Origin: Bacteroidetes bacterium OLB9
GTDB lineage: Bacteria; Bacteroidota; Bacteroidia; Chitinophagales; Saprospiraceae
DNA: 36,100 nucleotides
Assembly (NCBI GenBank): GCA_001567255.1
Contig: LNBW01000077.1
Span: 1-36,100 of the forward strand
Direction: 5' to 3'
Below are positions 1-7,645 of the stretch, piece after piece. The position numbers were made by a program, and so were the translations under genes. The notes below the pieces were generated by a model. The model did not search any database and was not told the DNA's origin. It was given only the letters and a program-made list of their open reading frames with translations. Position 1 is the stretch's first letter, and each line of letters opens with the position of its first letter.

Positions 1-134
1 GGGTAACAGACTTGTCGCTATACTCTATGGGAAGATTAACCATAATGGTGAAATTAAAATATGAATTAAACAAAACAAAAATAAGCAATTAGATACGAAA
101 TTTAAATTCTATTGCATAATTCAGGTTAAACAGA

Positions 135-548
135 TTGTTACAAAACCAAAAAGACATTGGAAATGCAATCAAGCCTTACTACGGAGAAGAAGCAGGCAAT
201 CAATTGACCACATTATTGACAGACCACATCACAGGTGCCGTACCGGTATTGACAGCTGCACAAAGTGGAGATCAAGCAGCGCTTGGCAAAGCATTGGATG
301 ATTGGTATGCAAATGCAGAAGAGATAGGCGTATTTTTAAATACAGCTAATCCTGAATGGGCTAAGATGGATATGAGACACATGATGAAAACCCACATTGA
401 TCAGACGGTGACTTATTCAGTAGATTTGCTTAAGAAAGATTACAATGCAGCGATTATGAATTATGGCCATGCGCATGATCATATGGTCATGATGGCTGAA
501 GATCTGGCAAGAGGTATTGCCATCCAGTTTCCAGATAAATTTAAATAA
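135..548 (+). pseudogene. 5'-truncated gene for a small His-rich helical protein
   Basis: The readable part encodes 137 residues if TTG at 135 is used. The same frame is open only back to a TAA at 117-119, so the family's usual N-terminus is missing. I recognise the stretch LLQNQKDIGNAIKPYYGEEA and the tail HAHDHMVMMAEDLARGI from a widespread, functionally uncharacterised family of small, probably all-helical proteins. Members normally begin with a helix of the type LWxDHxxWTR. In another frame, positions 25-36 read LWED, with a Trp codon in register at 46-48 but stop codons between, which looks like a decayed remnant of that first helix. The 3' part is clean and ends just before a strong hairpin. 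It could also be a live gene with assembly damage. The function is unknown. Confidence 0.55.
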
Positions 549-616
549 GCATCACCTCCTGGGTTTCAATCAGTAAAGTTAAAAGTTAAGACAGTAAGTA
601 GGTTTAGAATTCATTT

Positions 617-662
617 TAAAAGTGAGTGGGCTTTGTGGTATCACAAAATCCCACTCTCTTTT
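617..662. terminator. Bidirectional intrinsic terminator between convergent genes
   Basis: A long inverted repeat pairs GAGTGGG (624-630) with CCCACTC (650-656), and inner TTTGTG with CACAAA around a GTAT loop. It is flanked by an A-run on the left and CTTTTTATTTT on the right, so it can act in both directions. It sits exactly between the end of the plus-strand gene (548) and the end of the minus-strand S9 peptidase (667). Confidence 0.8.
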
Positions 663-666
663 TATT

Positions 667-1743
667 TTACAAGGTTTCTTTCAACCACTTAAAAAATTCT
701 CTTTGCCAAACCAGACTATTTTGATGTTTGAGCACCCAGTGATTTTCATCAGGAAGATAGAGGAGTTTGCTCTTGATACCAAGTAATTGTGCAGCAGTAA
801 AAGCTTCAAGTGCCTGACCGGTAGGTACTCTGAAATCAAGGCCTCCCTGAATGATGTAAATCGGCGTATCCCATTTTGCTACATTAGAAGCTGGATTAAA
901 CTCATTATAAGATTTTTTATTTTTCTCCTCCCAGTAAGGTCCGCCCATATCATAATTGACAAAAAATGTTTCTTCTGTGGTGCCATACATACTTTGTGTA
1001 TTGAAGATTCCATCGTGTGCAATAAAGGTTTTGAATCGTTTGTTGTGAATACCTGCTAAGTAAAAGATGGAATAACCTCCATAGCTTGCACCGATGGCTC
1101 CCAGTCGATTTTTATCCACATAGCTTTCCTTGGATACGTCATCGATGGCTGAGAGATAATCACGCATATTTTGACCACCATAATCTTTGCTGATTTGGCG
1201 ATTCCATTCTACACCATGTCCCGGCATACCTCGACGATTAGGAGCTACGACAATATAACCTTGACTGGCCATGAGTTGGAAGTTCCATCTGAAGGAATAA
1301 AATTGTGTCAAAGCAGATTGCGGTCCGCCCTGACAATAGAGCAATGTAGGATATTTTTTGGCCGGATCAAAATCAGGAGGATAAATTACCCATACGAGCA
1401 TTTGCTTTCCATCTGTAGTGGTCACGTATCTTCTCTCAGTTTTCACCGGAGCGATATTGCTGTAGAAATCATCGTTGACATTAGAAAGCTGATTCCATCG
1501 GTCAGTTTTAAGATTATATGAAAAGATTTCCGAAGTTCTGTTCATACTTCCACGGGTTACAATCAGCAGATCGCCAGACTGACCGATGATCGCATTGACA
1601 TCCCAATCTCCCTTAGTCAGCTGTCGCACATGCGGCATCCTCTTTGTTTTGCCCGGATAGTCCACTTCAAATAGCTGTTTTGTACCATCTACCGCAGCGA
1701 TGAAATACAAAAAGTTACCATCATTGCTCCATTTGTAACTCAT
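667..1743 (-). CDS. S9 (prolyl oligopeptidase/DPP-type) peptidase, catalytic C-terminal part, split by frameshift
   Basis: This 358-codon reading frame holds the end of the beta-propeller and the whole alpha/beta-hydrolase domain of an S9 serine peptidase. The nucleophile motif GASYGGYS places Ser at residue 220, the acid is Asp303 in GLDFRVP, and the His is 335 in ENHWVL, so the triad is complete. The apparent ATG start is not real: the preceding frame (1740-2618) supplies the signal peptide and propeller of the same protein, and the two meet at a one-base break near 1755. Together they would make about 650 residues, the usual size for a periplasmic or surface dipeptidyl/acylaminoacyl peptidase that removes short peptides from proline-rich or N-blocked substrates. 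The exact specificity cannot be read from the sequence. Confidence 0.85.
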   Translation of the reverse strand: MSYKWSNDGNFLYFIAAVDGTKQLFEVDYPGKTKRMPHVRQLTKGDWDVNAIIGQSGDLLIVTRGSMNRTSEIFSYNLKTDRWNQLSNVNDDFYSNIAPVKTERRYVTTTDGKQMLVWVIYPPDFDPAKKYPTLLYCQGGPQSALTQFYSFRWNFQLMASQGYIVVAPNRRGMPGHGVEWNRQISKDYGGQNMRDYLSAIDDVSKESYVDKNRLGAIGASYGGYSIFYLAGIHNKRFKTFIAHDGIFNTQSMYGTTEETFFVNYDMGGPYWEEKNKKSYNEFNPASNVAKWDTPIYIIQGGLDFRVPTGQALEAFTAAQLLGIKSKLLYLPDENHWVLKHQNSLVWQREFFKWLKETL

Positions 1744-2618
1744 GACCGATTCATCCAGTGTGCCGTTAGATTAGTTGTAATGCCATTCGAGATGACCTTG
1801 ATATCATTCTTATCGGCTTCATAACCGTCAGTAGCCATGCTAAGGTAAGCCAGGTCACCATTGGTCGAATAGCTTGGATTAGTATCATATCCTTTATTAC
1901 TGGTCGTGAGATTGGTTGTTTTACCGGTTTCTAAATGGTATAGGTATAAATCTGTATTGGTACTTACTACATAATCCGTCCCTTTGAGTTTTTTAGACAC
2001 ATAGATGATGCTTTTACTGTCCGGACTCCAGATATAATCTTCGTCACCGCCAAAAGGCTCTTGTGGACAATAATATGGCTCTTGCTTCATGAGATCAATG
2101 GTATCTGTACCGCCTATTCTGGTGTAGAATACGTGATTGAAATAACCATAGTTCCATTTATCCCAGTGTCTGTAATCTAAGGCAGTATAAACCTGAGCAG
2201 TAGAAAGTGGTAGATCCGGATAAAAATCAAAACCATTGATTTTATCAATTTTTACTTCTTTATGTAAAGTTTTGAACCTGCCATCAGGGCTAATATTTTT
2301 GTCTTTTGTCTGGCCTTCTGCTGATGATAATTCAGTAGCACTACCTCCATTTACAGAAACAACATATATTTTACTCGATGATTTATTGGTGGAAATGTCC
2401 GGTGTCGTCACGCTATAAATGACATTTTTTCCATCATCACTAAGTCCTATAGGTGAAACTCTTTTTACTTGTAGCAGTAATTCAGGTGTAATAGATACCT
2501 GAGCAGGCATGTCGGTTTTTGTTGCAGGTCTAGGCAAAGTCTTTTGTGCACTGCATGAAAAGAAATTGCTGATCAAAAATAATAAAATAGAAAAACGTAT
2601 TGTATTCATAATGGTCAT
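1740..2618 (-). CDS. S9 peptidase lipoprotein, N-terminal propeller part, split by frameshift
   Basis: This 292-codon frame begins with a lipoprotein signal peptide (hydrophobic stretch, then NFFSC with Cys22, or Cys19 if the second Met is used). It continues into propeller blades rich in WSPDS- and TNGDLAYLS-type repeats, typical of S9 N-terminal domains. It ends in an out-of-frame MNRS just after NLTAHW. Adding one G after that Trp codon restores DESV followed by MSYKWSNDG, which continues exactly into the catalytic ORF downstream. The protein is probably anchored in the outer membrane. A TACCTTTG box lies about 20 nt upstream of the start. Whether the break is biological or an assembly error is open. 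Confidence 0.8.
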   Translation of the reverse strand: MTIMNTIRFSILLFLISNFFSCSAQKTLPRPATKTDMPAQVSITPELLLQVKRVSPIGLSDDGKNVIYSVTTPDISTNKSSSKIYVVSVNGGSATELSSAEGQTKDKNISPDGRFKTLHKEVKIDKINGFDFYPDLPLSTAQVYTALDYRHWDKWNYGYFNHVFYTRIGGTDTIDLMKQEPYYCPQEPFGGDEDYIWSPDSKSIIYVSKKLKGTDYVVSTNTDLYLYHLETGKTTNLTTSNKGYDTNPSYSTNGDLAYLSMATDGYEADKNDIKVISNGITTNLTAHWMNRS

Positions 2619-2640
2619 GAATTTTGTTAATTAATTTTAA

Positions 2641-2648
2641 CAAAGGTA
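2641..2648 (-). promoter_or_regulatory. Bacteroidota -7 box for the S9 peptidase gene
   Basis: On the minus strand the sequence reads TACCTTTG, matching TAnnTTTG, and lies 22 nt before the start at 2618. No clear -33 TTG is visible at the expected distance. Confidence 0.5.
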
Positions 2649-2711
2649 TAAAATTAGTATAGAAAAGGAGTATTGAGTACTTTGCAAATTATTTCACACC
2701 GATAAAATCCT

Positions 2712-2719
2712 TACTTTTG
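2712..2719 (+). promoter_or_regulatory. Bacteroidota -7 box for ksgA
   Basis: TACTTTTG matches TAnnTTTG and sits 17 nt before the inferred ksgA ATG at 2737, implying a leader of roughly 10-13 nt. It supports the 2737 start over internal TTG starts. No good -33 TTG is seen. Confidence 0.5.
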
Positions 2720-2736
2720 CGTATTCTCACCACGAT

Positions 2737-3535
2737 ATGAAAGCAAAAAAAGTCATTTGGCCAGCATTTTCTTAAAGATGAAGTCATCATAGAAAAAATA
2801 GCTAACAGTCTGTTAAAAACTGAAGGCATCCGCAATGTACTCGAGATCGGCCCGGGAAAAGGTGTATTGACCCGACAACTTGGAAATCAGGACATCAACT
2901 TAAAAGTAGTGGAAGCGGATCAGGATATGGTAGATTATCTCATCGACCGCAGTGTGATTGGTGAGCAGCAAATCATCTTCATGGATTTCTTAAAACTCAA
3001 CCTAAGCCGCGTATTTAATGGAGAACCGTTTTATATGATCGGAAATTATCCGTACAATATATCGTCTCAGATACTAATAAAAATGATCAATTATAAAGAG
3101 CTGGTTCCGGAGATGGTCGGGATGTTTCAAAAGGAAGTAGCTGATAGAGTAGTGGCACAGCCCGGTACTAAGACTTATGGCGTCATTAGTGTTCTGGTAC
3201 AGGCTTATTATGAGGGAACAACGATCCTTGATGTACCACCATCGGCATTTATTCCGCCACCTAAGGTCAATTCTAGTGTGATTCGGCTGATTAGAAAAAA
3301 GGATTATTCATTGCCCTGTGATGAGCGATTTTTCCGCAATGTAGTAAAAACGGCCTTCAACCAGCGTAGGAAGATGCTGAGAAATACGCTCAAACCACTT
3401 TTTGGAGACGTATCACTGATGGATGATCCGTATTTTATGCAGCGCCCTGAGCAACTAAGTGTGCAGGATTTTGTTAATTTAACAGTCAGACTGACAGAGT
3501 TACAAAACAATAATTATAAAAATCATGAGTCTTGA
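2737..3535 (+). CDS. ksgA: 16S rRNA dimethyladenosine transferase KsgA/RsmA, frameshifted near its start
   Basis: KsgA (RsmA) dimethylates the two adjacent adenosines near the 3' end of 16S rRNA late in small-subunit assembly, using S-adenosylmethionine. The uninterrupted frame starts only at about 2867. Upstream, the ATG at 2737 followed by MKAKK shifts into the conserved SFGQHFLKDE sequence if one A is removed from the A7 run at 2745-2751. The joined protein then has the SAM-binding EIGPGKGVL, the adenine-N6 motif NYPYNIS, and the C-terminal helical domain with FNQRRKMLRN. Its length of about 265 residues is normal. It overlaps the next gene by 11 nt, so the two are probably co-transcribed. 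The break is most simply an indel error, because the residues on both sides are highly conserved. Confidence 0.9.
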
Positions 3536-3971
3536 AAGTAAAATAGCCAATGATCTGAAAGAAGCGATGAAAAATAAAGATCAGGCAGCTATGCGCACAC
3601 TGCGGTCTATCAAAGCCGCCATTTTATTATTTAAAACAGATGGATCTGGCAATGTACTAGATGAGCAGGCAGAAATTAAACTATTACAAAAATTAGTAAA
3701 GCAAAGACAAGATTCTCTCGATATCTACACGAAGCAAGGAAGAGACGACCTGGCTACAACTGAGCGAGAAGAAATTGAAGTGCTTCAGAAATACCTACCT
3801 AAACCATTAACACAAGAAGAGCTAAATGACGCTATCTGTGCAATCATTGCTGAGACTGGTGTTACCTCAATTAAGGAAATGGGTAAGGTCATCGGCGTTG
3901 CTAATCAGAAACTTGCAGGTCAAGCGGATGGAAAAACGATCGCAGCCACAGTAAAAGCATTGCTCGGATAA
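3525..3971 (+). CDS. GatB/YqeY domain protein
   Basis: A complete 148-residue YqeY-type protein, corresponding to the C-terminal tRNA-binding-like domain of GatB standing alone. The family signature is visible in the order MRTLRSIKAAI, KQRQDSLDIYTKQGR, EEIEVLQKYLPKPLT and GKVIGVANQKLAGQADG. Members are widespread, cytoplasmic and of uncertain function; a role in tRNA or amidotransferase metabolism is usually guessed from the homology. The start ATG lies inside the last codons of ksgA (11-nt overlap), which indicates translational coupling in a two-gene operon. The 125 nt downstream, up to the end of prfA, show no clear terminator. Confidence 0.88.
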   Translation: MSLESKIANDLKEAMKNKDQAAMRTLRSIKAAILLFKTDGSGNVLDEQAEIKLLQKLVKQRQDSLDIYTKQGRDDLATTEREEIEVLQKYLPKPLTQEELNDAICAIIAETGVTSIKEMGKVIGVANQKLAGQADGKTIAATVKALLG

Positions 3972-4096
3972 TACTTCTTTCGGACTTGTTAGGCTAGAAA
4001 AATAGTTAGATACAAAATAATCGAAGATGATTAAGTATTCTAGCTACAGATTGATGACAGGATTGATTGCGATTATATAAATTGTATAGGTGCTTC

Positions 4097-5158
4097 CTAG
4101 ACGCCTAGCATTTTATCGGCATTTTCAGCTCTTTGTAGTGCCAAAATGATTTCATCCAGGTCACCTTCTACTATCGAATCTAGATTATACAAGGTCAGAT
4201 TGATACGATGATCAGTCACACGATTTTGTGGATAGTTGTATGTTCTGATTTTATCTGATCTGTCACCAGTGCCTACCAGGGATTTACGTTGTGTTTTTTG
4301 CTCATTATACGCTTTTTCTTTAGCAGCTTGCTGAATTTTAACATATAACCGCTGGAGGGCGATTTCTCTGTTTTTATGTTGTGAACGCGATTCAGTACTT
4401 TCTGCTACTATACCAGTGGGTATATGTGTAAATCTCACGCCGGATTCGGTCTTATTGACGTGCTGACCACCTGCACCTTGTGCACGGAAAGTGTCTGTTC
4501 GGAGTTCATCTTTACGGATGTCTATTTCTTCTTCTTCAAATTTTGGCATCACCACAACAGTAGCGGCTGAAGTATGTACTCTTCCTTGTGATTCTGTTTT
4601 AGGTACGCGTTGGACTCTGTGTGCTCCGGATTCAAATTTGACTTTGCCATATACATCTGTTCCATATACCTCCATGACAATTTTGTTATAACCACCTACT
4701 GTTCCGGGATTTTCATCGAGCACTTCCATTTTCCAGCCTTGATTTTCAAAATACTTGGAGTACATTTTGAAGAGATCGCCTGCAAATATACTAGCTTCGT
4801 CTCCACCTGTTCCGGAGCGAATTTCAAAAATCACATCTTTGCTGTCTTCAGGGTCTTTGGGTATAAGAAGGTAATTAATTTTTTCTTTTAAGTCTTCTAG
4901 CTGCGGCGATAGATGCTCAAGTTCAAGTTCAGCCATTTCTTTCATTTCAGCATCAGAATCATTGAGCATTACTTTTGCATTCTCAATATTAGCAGATATC
5001 AGTTTATAGGATTTAAAAGCCTCCACGATCTCGGTGAGGTCTTTATACTCTTTGTTGGTCTTAGCAAACAGCTTCATATCGGATAGAACATCAGGATCTG
5101 AAAGTCTTTCCTCAAGGTAATGAAATCGGTCAAGAATGGCTTCGAGTTTATCTAACAT
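4097..5158 (-). CDS. prfA: Peptide chain release factor 1
   Basis: RF1 reads UAA and UAG in the ribosomal A site and triggers peptidyl-tRNA hydrolysis. At 353 residues it is full length. The catalytic GGQ is at residues 230-232 within RAQGAGGQHVNKTESG. The stop-codon recognition tripeptide P-x-T is PKT at 186-188 in HRVQRVPKTESQGR, where E. coli RF1 has PAT; this position separates RF1 from RF2 (SPF), so RF1 is secure. The N-terminal 100 residues form the helical domain 1. It stands as a single gene. A TACTTTTG box at 5183-5190 gives a leader of about 20 nt. Confidence 0.95.
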   Translation of the reverse strand: MLDKLEAILDRFHYLEERLSDPDVLSDMKLFAKTNKEYKDLTEIVEAFKSYKLISANIENAKVMLNDSDAEMKEMAELELEHLSPQLEDLKEKINYLLIPKDPEDSKDVIFEIRSGTGGDEASIFAGDLFKMYSKYFENQGWKMEVLDENPGTVGGYNKIVMEVYGTDVYGKVKFESGAHRVQRVPKTESQGRVHTSAATVVVMPKFEEEEIDIRKDELRTDTFRAQGAGGQHVNKTESGVRFTHIPTGIVAESTESRSQHKNREIALQRLYVKIQQAAKEKAYNEQKTQRKSLVGTGDRSDKIRTYNYPQNRVTDHRINLTLYNLDSIVEGDLDEIILALQRAENADKMLGV

Positions 5159-5182
5159 ACCAAGTTTTCAAAAAAATTTGTG

Positions 5183-5190
5183 CAAAAGTA
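5183..5190 (-). promoter_or_regulatory. Bacteroidota -7 box for prfA
   Basis: On the minus strand TACTTTTG matches TAnnTTTG and lies 25 nt before the prfA start at 5158. No TTG element is visible at the usual 19-20 nt distance. Confidence 0.5.
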
Positions 5191-5656
5191 GCAATTTATC
5201 CGCTTTTAAAGGTAAAACACCTGTATCAATTAGGGCCATTATTGAAATAATACTAACCTGTATTTTTCAGTATGCATTTGTCAGTAGCCTATGCTTTCAT
5301 CAGTATTCAATTAGGTTGTTCTTCTAAGCTAAAATAGAATATTGGATGATGTATCTAAACGATTTATCATAGATTCAAAACCTTGGATTGGGTACGAAAA
5401 GTCTCAAGCTCAGCTTACATATTGCTCTATTTGTATGGAGTTTACACAAAGGTGTTGATGCTCACTAATAGATATTCTACTGCATTATATATGCATACCT
5501 GTTATGGTTATCTATCAGCACATTGACAATGAAGCCTAATCTTACTAGCGTTTTAATTTGGATCGTAGAATCTGTCCAAAGTGCATCGGGTCTAAAGGGT
5601 ATTATTCTAAGGAAAAAACTTGGATATAGTTAAGTAATATATGGATGTTAATCATC
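5191..5656. other. Non-coding stretch with a possible zinc-ribbon relic
   Basis: No credible gene fits here on either strand and stop codons are frequent in all frames. The one suggestive element is a 26-codon open stretch on the plus strand at 5549-5629 that reads RRICPKCIGSKGYYSKEK, resembling the N-terminal zinc ribbon (CPxC...K-x-Y) of IS1595-like transposases. Only one of the expected two Cys pairs is present. It may be the end of a decayed insertion element, but a chance match is possible. Confidence 0.3.
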
Positions 5657-6391
5657 TCAAAGCGCTTCAAGCCAAAAATTATTGATTCCTTCACCCTGTA
5701 CTAAGGCAATCGTCTGGAGGTTGAGTAATTCAAGCAGCGCAATGAAAGTTACAATAGCATGAATGCGGTTTTCCATTGCAGTAAACACCTCTTCGAAGCG
5801 CACTTTTTTACCTTTTGGCAATTTTTCCATAATGTAGTTTTGCTGGTCTTCAATCGTGTAGTCAAATTTTACAATCTGATGCTTTGGTCGATTTTGCTGA
5901 ACTTCAAAATTGCGCATCAGTTGCTGAAACGTTTGCAGGAGTTTGAATAAATTAAGTGATTCAAGTTCTACATCTAGCAAGGCTTTTTCGGCTATCTGTC
6001 GGATTTCAGCTGACGTATTGCCTCGTGAATGCCTGAAGTGCCGGTCTTCTTCCAGCGCACTCATCTCGTCAATGATAGATTTATAACGCCGATATTCTAT
6101 CAGTTTTTGCGCCAGTTCTTCTCGTGGGTCTATTTCATTGCCTTCTGCATCCAATTCTTTTCGGGGAATGAGCATTTTGGCTTTGATACGCATAAGCGTG
6201 GCTACCATCAGAATAAATTCACTAGCGACATCTACATTCATTTCTTCAAGATGACGAATGTATTCAAGGAAGTCATTTGTAATTTTAGCTATCGGAATAT
6301 CATAAATATCAAGTTCATCACGCTCGATAAAAAATAAAAGCAGATCAAAGGGACCTTCGAAGTGCTGAGTTTTGATAGTATAAGATTCCAT
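5657..6391 (-). CDS. scpA: Segregation and condensation protein A
   Basis: ScpA is the kleisin that bridges the SMC ATPase heads and, with ScpB, drives chromosome compaction and segregation. This 244-residue protein has the kleisin N-terminal signature FEGPFDLLLFFIERDELDIY at residues 11-30, a long acidic and helical middle, and a C-terminal winged-helix segment from about 190 that binds SMC. The size is typical. No scpB or smc is nearby, so it is a solitary locus here. A TATTTTTG promoter box ends only 5 nt before the ATG, suggesting an almost leaderless transcript. Confidence 0.92.
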   Translation of the reverse strand: MESYTIKTQHFEGPFDLLLFFIERDELDIYDIPIAKITNDFLEYIRHLEEMNVDVASEFILMVATLMRIKAKMLIPRKELDAEGNEIDPREELAQKLIEYRRYKSIIDEMSALEEDRHFRHSRGNTSAEIRQIAEKALLDVELESLNLFKLLQTFQQLMRNFEVQQNRPKHQIVKFDYTIEDQQNYIMEKLPKGKKVRFEEVFTAMENRIHAIVTFIALLELLNLQTIALVQGEGINNFWLEAL

Positions 6392-6395
6392 AGCG

Positions 6396-6403
6396 CAAAA
6401 ATA
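6396..6403 (-). promoter_or_regulatory. -7 box implying near-leaderless scpA mRNA
   Basis: On the minus strand TATTTTTG matches TAnnTTTG, and its last base is 5 nt from the scpA ATG at 6391. Transcription would then start at or next to the start codon. Confidence 0.45.
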
Positions 6404-6577
6404 GATTTTTTATGTGAAGATATATCCGAGATAGCTTAATAGTTTACCTCTGAATAGTGACTTCAAAAATATTTTCCCAAAAATATCACACAATTATATA
6501 ACTCAATCGCAAAATGTTTTGTTAGAGTGTTCAATATGCCTAGGCAAACCATAACTTAACAACACAGTAATAATGCT

Positions 6578-7645
6578 ATGTTCCGGACGACATTGATACG
6601 AATAGTTTTAGCACCATTTGCATTGCTGTATGGGCTTGTTGTGTTGTTGATAAATTTCTTCTATGAAATTGATTTACTCAAAGCATCTAAATTCAGTATT
6701 CCAGTCATAGGTATTGGCAATCTCAGTATAGGAGGAGCTGGCAAAACGCCTCATATAGAATACCTGATAGAATTACTGAAAGACTATATTAATGTAGCGA
6801 CACTCAGCCGAGGTTATAAACGCGAAACAACCGGATTTAGATTTGTGACCAATGACGATACTGCTAGAACAGTAGGTGACGAACCATTGCAATATCGAAG
6901 GAAATATCAGGATATCGTCGTAGCAGTAGGTGAAAGCAGAGCTTACGCTATTCCTCAAATTATGCTAAAATACAGTCAGACACAAACCATACTACTAGAT
7001 GATTCGTTTCAACACAGAGCTGTGGAGCCTGGATTAAATATTTTGCTTACAGCATATGATAATCTCTTTACTGATGACTACCTACTTCCAGCGGGAAGGC
7101 TTAGAGAATGGAGATCAGGTTATGAGCGTGCTGATATCATCATAGTATCTAAGTGTCCTAAAGTTATGGATGAAAACAACCGGCAGCAAATCATAGGGAA
7201 AATCCAACCTAAATCGTACCAAACGGTATATTTTTCTTATTATGAATATGGCTATCCTTATTATTTATATAATCCTGCACAAAGAATCTCACTGGATGAT
7301 AAGCTAGGTGTAGTTTTGCTAAGTGCTATAGCCAATACAAAATACCTATTAGATTATCTTGATGACACTGTTGGGTCGGTTTTTGAAATTGAGTTTACGG
7401 ATCATCATATGTTTACCACTCAGGATATAGAGCGTATCATCAAAGTATATCAAAACACACCCGATGAAAGAAAAATACTACTAACAACAGAAAAAGATGC
7501 TATGCGGCTGGAGTTGTTTAAAGATACATTAAAAGCGCACAATATTCCGGTATTCATATTGCCGGTTAAAGTAAGATTTCATTTTGAAGAAAGCAGTAAG
7601 TTTGACCAGCAAATCAAGAATTTCCTACTAGATTTTAAAGTTTAG
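6578..7645 (+). CDS. lpxK: Tetraacyldisaccharide 4'-kinase
   Basis: LpxK phosphorylates the 4' position of the lipid A disaccharide precursor at the inner face of the cytoplasmic membrane, so this organism makes lipid A. The 355-residue protein has one N-terminal membrane-anchoring helix (about 8-28), the Walker A loop in GNLSIGGAGKTPH (47-59), and the family motif DDSFQHR at 141-147, with further kinase-domain conservation in LPAGRLREW. Full length. The ATG at 6578 is preferred because the N-terminal helix begins right after it. It is a single plus-strand gene that converges on the OmpA-type gene with a 4-nt overlap of the ends. Confidence 0.93.
   Translation: MFRTTLIRIVLAPFALLYGLVVLLINFFYEIDLLKASKFSIPVIGIGNLSIGGAGKTPHIEYLIELLKDYINVATLSRGYKRETTGFRFVTNDDTARTVGDEPLQYRRKYQDIVVAVGESRAYAIPQIMLKYSQTQTILLDDSFQHRAVEPGLNILLTAYDNLFTDDYLLPAGRLREWRSGYERADIIIVSKCPKVMDENNRQQIIGKIQPKSYQTVYFSYYEYGYPYYLYNPAQRISLDDKLGVVLLSAIANTKYLLDYLDDTVGSVFEIEFTDHHMFTTQDIERIIKVYQNTPDERKILLTTEKDAMRLELFKDTLKAHNIPVFILPVKVRFHFEESSKFDQQIKNFLLDFKV

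Noticed and set aside
2..64. Short open frame at the window edge that could be the C-terminus of an upstream gene
   Set aside because: Only 20 codons, and other frames of the same bases fit the decayed helix of the next gene better.
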